In this document: positions 45,048 through 54,100 of the stretch, one piece after another
How positions within the stretch are numbered: position 1 is the first letter of the stretch
Layout of the letters: each line of letters opens with the position of its first letter
Assembly: GCA_020310875.1 (NCBI GenBank)
Contig: MU260052.1
Span: 1,752,501 to 1,816,500, forward strand
From: Ceratopteris richardii
Lineage: Eukaryota; Streptophyta; Polypodiopsida; Polypodiales; Pteridaceae
Length of the DNA stretch: 64,000 nucleotides
Direction: 5' to 3'
Translations under genes and position numbers: made by a program
The notes under the pieces: generated by a model
What the model saw: only the letters and a program-made list of their open reading frames with translations
Database searches by the model: none
What the model was told of the DNA's origin: nothing

Positions 45048-46458
45048 TATGTACTTGAGTCAAGAGGACTCAAGGACTTGTGCCAATGACACTGTACCTC
45101 AATTGCCACACAAGTGCGTATAGTGGGTACTTAACACACATCTAATTGTCAATCCAAAGGAACGACGTACCAAGTGTATGAAGACGTGTGCACACGTGAT
45201 GGAAAGTGAAGTGATTTAGCTAGCATGCATGAGAAAAGACTACTACCTCTCACACTCTTTGAAATACTGAAAGTGTTTGCCGCAAGCCTCTTACAGCAGT
45301 TTTCGTATTTTGAGGTTTTCTCCCAGCCCAGAACTCCGAATATAGGCAATAGGGTACTCGTTTCGAAGCTCTCGACGAGAAGCATCCAACGGTAGTGGTT
45401 TCACTCGATTCTGACCACTCTGCTTCAAGTTATGGCAAAAACAGTGAATGACGGGAGTCACCAACACCCGCGCCACAACTCCTCCTAGCTTGCACACACA
45501 CTACAGCAGCTCAAAACCAAGGGAAAGGGGTAGACAACAGTCCTACACATGCATTTCAAGCATAACACACACATACAAGAGCGAAATGAAGATCAAAATC
45601 AGCAAGAAAGAGGCAAACTCGAAAATTTGAAGAGCTCCTTCTTCACAATGGCAAAAAGTTCTTACAAAGAGTCACAAAGTGACTTATATACTAGTGCCCT
45701 AAGTTTGGTCCTTTCACACAAGCGACCGGCACTTTATTCACTAAAAAGACTAATTTCCTACTATTTTACATGGGTAATTCTCTATTCTTCTGTGGGGATG
45801 CATCTAGAGGACTCCTCTAGTGTATTTACAACGGAAAATATATTACAAGGGTGGTTATGATACAAAATGTGATGTCCGAATCGGAAAAATTTGGGGCCCG
45901 TCTTTTTCTCTGCTTTGTGCTCTTTTTTAGCTCTGCAACACTTTCCCCCTCTTCGTCTCTGTCGTCCCTTGACAGGCTTTGCTTCTTGTCCTCAGTTTGT
46001 TGTCTGCACGCAACCTTTGCTCATTGTTACCTGTTTATAAAACAGGTGTTCAGTTTTGACGGCCTCTTCTTAATCCTTGTTTGACATTCTTTTGGCCTGA
46101 TGCATTTGACTTGTTTGCCCGCAACCCTTGGAGTTTGACTGACTACCTGATATTTTGCAGTCTAATTCACCTATAGGTTATTAATTCTGGGTTGCCACGC
46201 ACGCCACCAGTGGAAGGTTGGAGATGTGGTGCTTCAGTCTTCGATCTGGACCTTCCCACAGATCAAGAGGTTGAAGCACCCATGTGGGTTGCGTCCTTTC
46301 CTTGGTGTGTGCGCCCCTGCGGGGCTCTGTGCAGAGATGGTTCATGTGCCCCTGCGGGGCTTCTTGCAGGGTCTTGTTCTTGTTGTGTTTATTTCTCTTG
46401 AGTCATTTTAGACTTTGACTTCCTTCTTCGTTTCTTTTTGCTTGATTGTTCCTCTACA
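45048..46458 (-). repeat. Element D 3' LTR (1,411 bp)
   Basis: Same length as 61203-62613 and nearly identical. A TATATAAG box is at 45683-45690 on the minus strand. The small plus-strand and minus-strand open frames inside are present in both LTRs and are not genes. The coiled-coil ORF ends within it at 46389. Confidence 0.97.
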
Positions 46459-48560
46459 CGTCCCTCCTCCTGAACTCTGTCGTCCTCGACAGGCTTTTTT
46501 TGGCGACGTGTGTATGTTTGTATGGCATGTTGCTCTCTTTGATTTAGCAAATTTGCATGACACAGCATGAATTCCTTCCATTGCTGAGACTTTACTCCGT
46601 CTTCTGGCGCCTGTCGATGATCAGCAAAGAAACTTGTTTCATAGGCCACCAGTCTTGCATTCAAATTGGAAGTCATTTTAACGAAGATCTCTGAATCAAT
46701 TTCAAAGAAGCCTGTGAAGAATGCTTCTTCAAAAGTCTGCATATATGTCGATGGCAAAAACATAAGGCGAGAATAATAGGCCATAATAGTTAGTCGGCTG
46801 GGAATAGTAGATAAATAAAAAATTAGGGCTTCTGAGCCTTGCGTAATTCCAATGAAATTCAAAAATGTGTATCTGGCATGTTGGAAAACCTTTATTACTG
46901 TCAATAGCATGCTGAATATTTTGTTAGTCATTTTGACTGCTAAATCTGGCACTGTAGCATATCTGGTAATCCAAAATTCCATTGTCTTGACCATGTATTC
47001 TTCGGTTGGTAGATAATTATGTGGCGGACTAGGTAGTAAAGGGTAGTTGAGCCACTGATTATTGATATTGCCTTGGCGCTGTCCTTCCCAAAATTGCGTC
47101 CAAGCTCGTCTACGGGGTACAGGACAGAAGGATGGATTGACTTGAAGTGCATATGGTGATGCTTCCCACTGTACCCGCAAAGTTGGATGTTTCTCCAAAA
47201 TTTTTCGTCGCCATATTGGATCCGCCTTCTCGAACTCCTCTTGAGTGTAATTGAAAGTGTCATTCCTGAATTGAAGGTTGTGGTCTGGATCTTTATTCGT
47301 TGCAGACTTTATATAACACCGAGTTTGTTCTTTAAGTAGTCCGTATGGTACATTAAAGGGCTTCAAAATTTGTTCTAAGTGGTTATTTTCTATTTGAGCT
47401 TCTTTCATGATCCTGATGATCTGATCTTCAAATTCCGCCGTGAGTTGGGACACCAGTAGTGCCCTTTTTGGTCTGCTCAGTTCTGCAATTTTTCGTGTGT
47501 TAGGTTCTATTAGATTCTGCCTTTCCGCCCTTGTTGGTGAATGATACGAGGGGGGAGAGAGAGGACGTACCTCTTCCTCCACAGTAGCTGTGGTTTCCTG
47601 TAGAACTACTGGTGTCCCCTGTTTTGCACGTTGCTCTAGTTGTTCCTGAAGCTGTTTAATTAAATCATCTTTTTTCTTGTTTTCTTCTTCAGCCTTAGCA
47701 ATAGTTGCCTGATGTTTAATTAGTTCCTGGGCCACAATATTCATGTGCTCTGTGTCTTCCTTACACTGTCGCAGGTAGTTGTTTTCTGCTATTTTCCATT
47801 TCGTTCTGAGTGCAATTGTGTCATCCATGTATCTCTTTTCCCAATCGGCAATTGTCTCTTGCTCCTTCTTGAGCTGATCTGCATACATAATCACTTTCTC
47901 TTCTAAGCCCTTGATGTCTGTTTCCGGTTGGGCTTGTACTTCGACCGTTTGATCACTTAAAAGAGCGGCAATAAGCTCTTTGTTCCTTTGTCTTAAGGCC
48001 TCTGCTTCATCCATGTACACTTTAATCTGTGATTCCAGAATTTTGCTTCTTGATGTCATGCGTGCCTTTTCAGCCTCATTTGCGTGTAGTTTTTTGGTGA
48101 CTTCTTGTAGTTGTGCTTTTAATTGCTCATTTTTGGTTTCTAGCATGTTACATTTACTTTTGATTCCTGTCATTTCAGTTTCTTTTTGTACTGCCTGTGC
48201 TTTTACTGTCTCTAGCTCAGTAGAGAGATTCTTACCCCATTTTTGAAGTTCGATTTTGTCTCGCATGGCTTGGTCATAATCTTCATCAGCCTCAGCCATA
48301 AGTTGCTGTGTATCTAGGGCAGTTTTGATCATGTCCTGCACCACGGGCTTGAGCTGAGCTATATCCACATTCAGCCATGTCCTTGGTATATCCGGGGTTT
48401 CGCCTGTTTGTATATCTTTTCCTTTTTCGCTATGGATCGTTTCATTGTGTGGTTGCCTGACTTGTAAGTGCACTTGCGGTTCAGCTTTATCTTCATTCAT
48501 ATCAATAACCTTAGTGGCACTCCCTTGAAATGTAACATCCATGGGGGTCGGTTCTGCCAC
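46389..48560 (-). CDS. Element D ORF5: coiled-coil protein of unknown function
   Basis: About 717 codons from the first ATG (48540-48542); the frame is open from 48608. After an acidic N-terminus there is a long heptad-rich coiled coil (about residues 80-330: many Glu, Lys, Leu, Gln). A globular C-terminal region follows (about 370-660), rich in aromatic residues with a moderately hydrophobic stretch near Phe-Ser-Met-Leu-Leu-Thr-Val. The end is basic (Lys-Lys-Lys-Arg-Arg-Arg-Lys), a likely nuclear localisation signal. The stop lies inside the 3' LTR. It is in the same frame as ORF4b, separated only by TGA at 48609. I recognise no family. It has no clear signal peptide or single strong membrane anchor, so calling it an envelope protein is not supported. 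Confidence 0.75.
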   Translation of the reverse strand: MAEPTPMDVTFQGSATKVIDMNEDKAEPQVHLQVRQPHNETIHSEKGKDIQTGETPDIPRTWLNVDIAQLKPVVQDMIKTALDTQQLMAEADEDYDQAMRDKIELQKWGKNLSTELETVKAQAVQKETEMTGIKSKCNMLETKNEQLKAQLQEVTKKLHANEAEKARMTSRSKILESQIKVYMDEAEALRQRNKELIAALLSDQTVEVQAQPETDIKGLEEKVIMYADQLKKEQETIADWEKRYMDDTIALRTKWKIAENNYLRQCKEDTEHMNIVAQELIKHQATIAKAEEENKKKDDLIKQLQEQLEQRAKQGTPVVLQETTATVEEEVRPLSPPSYHSPTRAERQNLIEPNTRKIAELSRPKRALLVSQLTAEFEDQIIRIMKEAQIENNHLEQILKPFNVPYGLLKEQTRCYIKSATNKDPDHNLQFRNDTFNYTQEEFEKADPIWRRKILEKHPTLRVQWEASPYALQVNPSFCPVPRRRAWTQFWEGQRQGNINNQWLNYPLLPSPPHNYLPTEEYMVKTMEFWITRYATVPDLAVKMTNKIFSMLLTVIKVFQHARYTFLNFIGITQGSEALIFYLSTIPSRLTIMAYYSRLMFLPSTYMQTFEEAFFTGFFEIDSEIFVKMTSNLNARLVAYETSFFADHRQAPEDGVKSQQWKEFMLCHANLLNQREQHAIQTYTRRQKKPVEDDRVQEEGRVEEQSSKKKRRRKSKSKMTQEK
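46459..46473 (-). other. Polypurine tract of element D
   Basis: Sense strand CAGGAGGAGGGACG directly before the 3' LTR. The run lies downstream of the ORF5 body, so ORF5 codons overlap the tract and the LTR. Confidence 0.75.
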
Positions 48561-48608
48561 AACCCTTATGGGTGTAAAGGGTTCTTCGTCTTCCTTTTGT
48601 GTTCCCTC

Positions 48609-49142
48609 TCATTCTTGCTTTGGCGTCTTCAGGCGTAATTGTCGTGGTGGTTTGGCCTCCTTGATTTGGATGTTGGAATTTTCATTAAGTTTTAAAGTGT
48701 GGTGACCTTCCATTTTTGCTTCCTTGCTCCTGGTACCTTGATCTTCCTGCGTCATGTGACCCTCCTGCTTGAGGTTTTTTTGCTCTTCGTTATAGTCGAC
48801 TTCATTTAATTCCTCCCATTGTCCGTCATATTTGGATTCACTTTGAATATCTACATCCAATAACGAGGTATTGGGCTCCTCTTGGCCGTCGGATCTAGAG
48901 CTAGAGTTATCTAGCCCTATTTCCCGATATCTATGTACTTTGGTGAGTTTGCTCTTTGTTTCCCTAGCTTGTTCGGACTGCTGATAATGATGACCCTGAA
49001 CCGGTAAATTGACTTGTCCTTCTGTATATCGATGGGTCTCCTCCAGAGCATCTGTCAATTCTTTTGCCGTTATTTCCTTCCTTCCTTCAATAGTGGTTTT
49101 GGGAAGTACATGGATCCTCTTAGTAGGGTGTGTCTTCATCAT
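48609..49142 (-). CDS. Element D ORF4b: charged linker ORF
   Basis: 177 codons starting with two Met codons that overlap the end of ORF4 by 23 bases in another frame. It is highly charged (Glu, Lys, Gln, Asp), with no recognised domain. It ends in TGA at 48609-48611 and the same frame then continues open into ORF5. ORF4b plus ORF5 may thus have been one protein of about 900 residues, now split by one nonsense change, or may be joined by readthrough. The overlap with ORF4 could allow a frameshift fusion. Confidence 0.55.
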   Translation of the reverse strand: MMKTHPTKRIHVLPKTTIEGRKEITAKELTDALEETHRYTEGQVNLPVQGHHYQQSEQARETKSKLTKVHRYREIGLDNSSSRSDGQEEPNTSLLDVDIQSESKYDGQWEELNEVDYNEEQKNLKQEGHMTQEDQGTRSKEAKMEGHHTLKLNENSNIQIKEAKPPRQLRLKTPKQE

Positions 49143-50046
49143 TTAGCTTGACTTCCCGGAATCGTTTGGTACCTCTCATTCTAGGTTGAGAGCTCGTTTC
49201 TGCCACTTCCACAATATTTGTGCCTTTCTTTTTCTTAGGAACTGTTGCCACTTTGGCATATTGGGCAATGACGGTTGAAGAAGGCATCTCTTGTAATTGT
49301 TCCCTCATTCCCAAGGCATGGTAGATCAGGATGGTTAGTGCCACACTGCCATTTAGGAACGTTTTATTCTTCCATTGTTTCTTGGCTTCGAACAATCTTT
49401 CTTGAACATAAGGAGTCAAATTGATTTGATTTCCGATTTGTTTGATGGCATGGGACAGTAATTGCACTACGATCTTTTGTGGAGCTGTGTATCGATGCAT
49501 ATTCGGGAAGCAAAGGTGTTGGTGGATCAATCTAACCTCATCTTCTATGTCCACCCGGTTGATGTCGACGAAGGTCCGGGTTTTTGCACCTTTACTTTCT
49601 TCCTTTACTATGGTGACCCCATCCTTCTCCCAGCCAAAGGCTTCCTTAATTAGTTCATGTGTGAATTGTATGATCACCCATTCACCTGCTTTATCCATTA
49701 CTCTAGCTTCGGGCACCAGAGGATCATGTAGTGCTGGCTGTAGTGTATTCATGACTTGGGTGCATCGATGAAAATCAGGCTTATAGATTGGCAGTTCAAA
49801 ATATTTATGTAATCCTGCTTTCTTCATGGTTTCTTCAACAGAAGGAAGTGTATGTTGCACTCGAAAATCCTGGGACATTATTGGAAACAGATGATCTGTG
49901 TCCATGATTTTGATTGTTGCGAGGAACAGGTAGTCCCCTGCAGGCTGGTCGTCGCGGAACCAGTGTCCCTTGGCCTTTGTGATACTTTGGGGAGGAAAAG
50001 CCATCACTTCCTCGGGTACGGTTGCTTCAGAATCTTCAGAAGCCAT
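49120..50046 (-). CDS. Element D ORF4: unknown 308-residue protein
   Basis: Start chosen at ATG 50044-50046 (Met-Ala-Ser-Glu-Asp-Ser-Glu-Ala); the frame is open upstream to 50130 but without an ATG context I favour. It is mostly globular, with a mixed alpha-helical pattern (Phe-Thr-His-Glu-Leu-Ile-Lys-Glu-Ala-Phe-Gly-Trp) and a basic C-terminus (Lys-Lys-Lys-Lys, Arg-Gly-Thr-Lys-Arg). The helix pattern loosely recalls proteins carried by other plant retrotransposons (plant-mobile-domain type), but I cannot confirm this. A candidate 3' splice site lies about 150 bases upstream. Confidence 0.65.
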   Translation of the reverse strand: MASEDSEATVPEEVMAFPPQSITKAKGHWFRDDQPAGDYLFLATIKIMDTDHLFPIMSQDFRVQHTLPSVEETMKKAGLHKYFELPIYKPDFHRCTQVMNTLQPALHDPLVPEARVMDKAGEWVIIQFTHELIKEAFGWEKDGVTIVKEESKGAKTRTFVDINRVDIEDEVRLIHQHLCFPNMHRYTAPQKIVVQLLSHAIKQIGNQINLTPYVQERLFEAKKQWKNKTFLNGSVALTILIYHALGMREQLQEMPSSTVIAQYAKVATVPKKKKGTNIVEVAETSSQPRMRGTKRFREVKLNDEDTPY

Positions 50047-50195
50047 CTGCACTTGTACGTAAGAGTGCATTAGCGTCACATGACTGTATACAATGATGTA
50101 GTATATTGAAGTGATTATTGTCGTCGTCACTCCGCCTCCCCATTAGTCTTGAGTGAGACTTCTTACCATACATTTTTTTAATTTGGTTTTTGTTT

Positions 50196-50210
50196 CTGAA
50201 AGAAAATCAA
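50196..50210 (-). promoter_or_regulatory. Candidate 3' splice site before ORF4
   Basis: Sense strand TTGATTTTCTTTCAG is a good polypyrimidine-AG acceptor in the gap between ORF3 and ORF4. If used with a donor in the leader it would give a spliced mRNA for ORF4 and the following ORFs, as for env-position genes of other LTR elements. This rests on the motif alone. Confidence 0.4.
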
Positions 50211-50272
50211 AGTCAGAATAGCCGAAGCATTTATTTATGTACATAGTAGGGCCATTCCTATTTAAAACAAAG

Positions 50273-51193
50273 CTAAGATCTGCTCTCGTTCGGAGAATGT
50301 GCACCACTAGCTTGACAAGGTATATCTTGTGCCGAATGCTTGGCCTGGTAGGTTGGCCCTATCATGCTTACTTGAGGTGCATTAGGAACTTCATGAGTGC
50401 AATGGAAAGCTTTGTCTCTTTGATCCTCCGTTCCTCGTGGTTGCTTTGGTCTCCAAATCCATCTTGTGAACACTAAAGGATTTCTCTTCGGTTCTTTGAT
50501 CCTTTCAGCGCCTTGTGTTTTGTTTGCTTCCTCCATTGTTCGAGTGAAATTGGCGTTGGTTTTCCAGTTTCTTGGATGACTCCAACGTGTTGTTGCCTTT
50601 TGTCTGGTCTGATGTCGTACCTCTTCTTTTGTCTTTAGCTCCTGTTTAGCTGCTTGTTTGAGCTTTTTGGGGATCCATATCAGAATTTGCGATCTTTGAA
50701 CTTCAAGCAAAGTCTTAGGGATCCAAACTTGCACTGATTCTTTTCGTATGTAGTCTTGTGCAGCTGGTTTGGTGATTCCTGTTTTCTTCTTAAGGGTGGG
50801 TGTGGACATTTCTCGACTTTGTATTTGATCCTTGCGTACCCACTTATATTTGGGTGGGTCTTGATTCGAGTATCTACTTGTTGGTTTCCAATAGTGCGAT
50901 CTTTTGATGTTTTGAGCATGCATAGGAGAGCACGTCTCCTCAATGGTTGGCTTTTTTGCGATTGCATTGGATAACTTCGACTCTATTGCTGACTTCGCTA
51001 GGATTGAAGTTTCAGCTTCCATGCGTTTGGTTTCTGAATTGTGAGCATGGTGGATACTTTCTAATGTCGTTCTCTGAATCTCCTCGGATCTTGGCATTAA
51101 TTTTGGTTGAACACATAGTTTCTCTTCAATTAAGCTGAAAATCTCCTTATCCCGATCGTAGCCGAAATATAACCTTGAGCTAGATGGATACAC
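50273..51193 (-). CDS. Element D ORF3: basic protein with Trp-Ile-Pro-Lys repeats
   Basis: Open for 306 codons, overlapping the end of pol by 64 bases in another frame. The first codon is GTG; the first ATG is further in, so it may be reached by frameshifting from pol. It is very basic. Repeated motifs are Tyr-Lys-Trp-Val-Arg-Lys, Val-Trp-Ile-Pro-Lys-Thr-Leu, Ile-Trp-Ile-Pro-Lys-Lys-Leu and Trp-Ile-Trp-Arg-Pro-Lys. It corresponds in place and motif to 39128-39664 in element B. Function unknown. Confidence 0.65.
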   Translation of the reverse strand: MYPSSSRLYFGYDRDKEIFSLIEEKLCVQPKLMPRSEEIQRTTLESIHHAHNSETKRMEAETSILAKSAIESKLSNAIAKKPTIEETCSPMHAQNIKRSHYWKPTSRYSNQDPPKYKWVRKDQIQSREMSTPTLKKKTGITKPAAQDYIRKESVQVWIPKTLLEVQRSQILIWIPKKLKQAAKQELKTKEEVRHQTRQKATTRWSHPRNWKTNANFTRTMEEANKTQGAERIKEPKRNPLVFTRWIWRPKQPRGTEDQRDKAFHCTHEVPNAPQVSMIGPTYQAKHSAQDIPCQASGAHSPNESRS

Positions 51194-54100
51194 GCCTCTG
51201 TCTCAATGATCCAGTCATGCCCTAGAATGAAGTCTTCTATCAAATCTTCGTCCTCACATACTAGGACTATTTGTTCCATGGAGGAATTTCCTAGGTGGAG
51301 GGATACATTCGTGGTTCCAATACATTCTATGGTGTGACCTCCAATTCCTATCAATTGGGCTTTTGTGGGATTCAATTCTAATTGCAGCTCTTCTGCTATT
51401 CTCTTTCTCATGCAGCTAAGTCCTGCTCCTGAGTCTATTAATGCATCTATCAATTTGTACTCTGTCTTGCCAATCCCTAGGTTTAGGTAAGGTTGAGTTT
51501 TGCGCGTACCCGTTGTATCATGATTTTTGACCTGATAATTTGCCATAGGGATGGGCTCTGCCCCTTGGAGATAGCGTTCATCTCTTTGCCTGATCCACTC
51601 TTTTTGTTTCCTAATGCGTTCTAGCGCTTCTTGTCGAGCTTCCTCTCTAATTCTTTCTTCTTCTTTTTTTCTATTTTGGGCACCTACCAATCGTGCTAAC
51701 ATTTGCTCAGTCAAGGGCTCCATGAATCGTCTTACTCTACAACCACTGATGTAGTTGGGAAGAATGTCTCCGTCTAGTGTGGCGAGATTGACTGCACCAC
51801 TAGTAGAGATTCGATTTATGATCAAGGGTCCGTATCCGCATTTTTGAAGCTTCTTTGCATGTTGTTTTAGGGTGTACACTAGGACTAAGTCACCTTCTTT
51901 AAGTCCTTTGTCTTTTATATGTGCATCATAATATGCCTTTTGTCTCCGTTTAGCAGCATAAATGCCAGCTACTGCTTGCAATCTAGTTTCATGTAACTTC
52001 TCAATTTGATCTAGTTGTTGGGATAATTCATGACCGTTCCACTCATATTGTTGGGCCACTTTCAACGTAGGCACTAAGAAGTCGATTGGCAAAATTGCAT
52101 TTTGCCCATACACTAAATTGAAAGGTGTGGTTCCAATGGCCGTTTTATAGGCAACTCGGAATGCCCAAGTTGCATGATGCAATTGTTTGTCCCAATCTGA
52201 TCTTCCATTATTGACAAGCTTAGTCAACACCGTGCATAGCACTTTATTAGAGCTCTCAGCTTGTCCATTGGCTTGAGGATGGTATGGTGCTGATTTTTTA
52301 TGAATCACTAAGAACTCGTTCATTAATGACTCAATTACCTCATTGACGAAGTGCGTTCCTCGATCGCTAACAATCTCAATAGGTAAGCCAAAGCGGGTGA
52401 AGACATGCTCAAAGAGAAATTTTGTGGTAGTTTGAGCATCATTCTTCCTAGTGGCTCTTGCTTCTACCCATTTAGTTAAGTAGTCCGTGGCTACTATGAT
52501 GTACTCCGCATGTGATCCTTTGGCAGGTGGATTGATTGGTCCAATGAAGTCTATACCCCATTTTGTGAAGGCTCTAGCGCATATCATTGGTCTTAATGGC
52601 ATGTCGTCTCTCCGAATTGGGTATTTAGTTCTCTGACAAGTCTCACAACTTTGTACATACGTTTCAGCATCCATATGTAGAGTTGGCCACCATAAGCCCG
52701 CAAAGAGAATCATTTTAACAGTTCTTTCAGCCGAAAAATGACCTCCTGCAGCACCTGCATGTGCCATTTCTAATATGGGTATATATTCTCCTTCATGCAC
52801 ACATAATCTTAGTTGGTTATCCTTCCCTCGTTTGAACAATTGCTTTCCTATGAGAATGTAGTCCTTGCTCATTTCCTCTAAGGATCGCTTTCTTGCCAAG
52901 CTAGTTCCTAACTCATGTTCTTGAGTTTTTAAGAACTTCACTAATGTTGTACTCCAATTGGGTGCTATGGTCGAGAAAGGTATAGACATATGATCTTCGG
53001 GAACCTTCTCTTGGCATTCTGCACAATTACTTACGTGGTCGTGAACACTCTTGGGCATGCCAGGCCAATGTACTCCTAATCTTTTCAGTTCTCGGATAGT
53101 TCCATGAATCCCTTTGTGTGTTTTCCACTTGTTCACATGGGCTTGCTCAATTAGTTGCGTTTGTTCCTCCTCATCAACACATCTGAGTAACACTCCATTG
53201 GGTTCCTTGTAGTATACACTACCCGACACAATGTGTAAATTCCTCGATTGAAGAATTTCTTTTTTGCTATTTCTATTGATTGAGTGTTGAGGGCCATGAG
53301 TGAGTATAGGGATCAATTTTTCTGCCCACCTTGGGCAAACTTCTAGATTGAACAAATAAGCATCTGGTAGATCATCGGGCACTCCATTAGGTGGCTCTCC
53401 GTGTGTTAGCCTTGAAAGGTGGTCCGCTCTCACGTGTGTGTTCCCCTTTTTCACTATTACTTCGAAGTCAAACTCCATTAGTAGTAGAAACCATCTTACC
53501 AACCTTCCCGTGTTACAAGGCTTATTGACTAAATACAACAAAGCTTGATGGTCTATGAAGAATTTGAACTTGTTGGCTAAAAGATAATGTCTGAATTTCT
53601 TCACAGCGTATACCATTCCTAAGCCCTCTCGTTCCGTAGTGGTATAATTTCTTTCGGCTTGATTCAGTTGTCTACTCGCATACGCAATTGGATGATCAAG
53701 CTTGCCTTCGTCAGCCGGCTGGGCTAAGATGCATCCAATGGCATAGTTAGAAGCGTCAACATGAATATGAAAAGGCTTGCTCCAATTGGGTGACTTCAAA
53801 ATTGGGGCAGTACTAAGTCTCTTCTTCAACTCTGTGAATGCCTTTTCGCACTCTTCTGTCCAAGTAAATTGAGTCAAGAGACCATACAAGGGTTTTGCTA
53901 TTATGGCATACATGTGAATGAACCTACGGTAGTATCCACAATGTCCCATAAAAGCTTGCACTTCCTTTGCATTTTTGGGTCTTGGTAAGTCTAAGATGAC
54001 CTTAATCTTTTCCTCATCCGTTGATATTTTGTTTCTCGAAACTATGTGTCCTAGAATTTTCCCTTGCCTTACCATGAAGACACATTTCTCTGGGTTTAAG

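Noticed and set aside
45149..46411. Small ORFs repeated at 61304-62566
   Set aside because: They occur in both LTRs of D because the LTRs are copies; no domain or coding bias.
46389..48560. ORF5 as an envelope glycoprotein
   Set aside because: Position fits, but there is no signal peptide, no clear transmembrane anchor and a long charged coiled coil; left as unknown.
51700..51860. Chromodomain at the end of D integrase
   Set aside because: The region is a GPY-type module followed by a charged helix and PR2; the aromatic cage pattern of a chromodomain is not seen.
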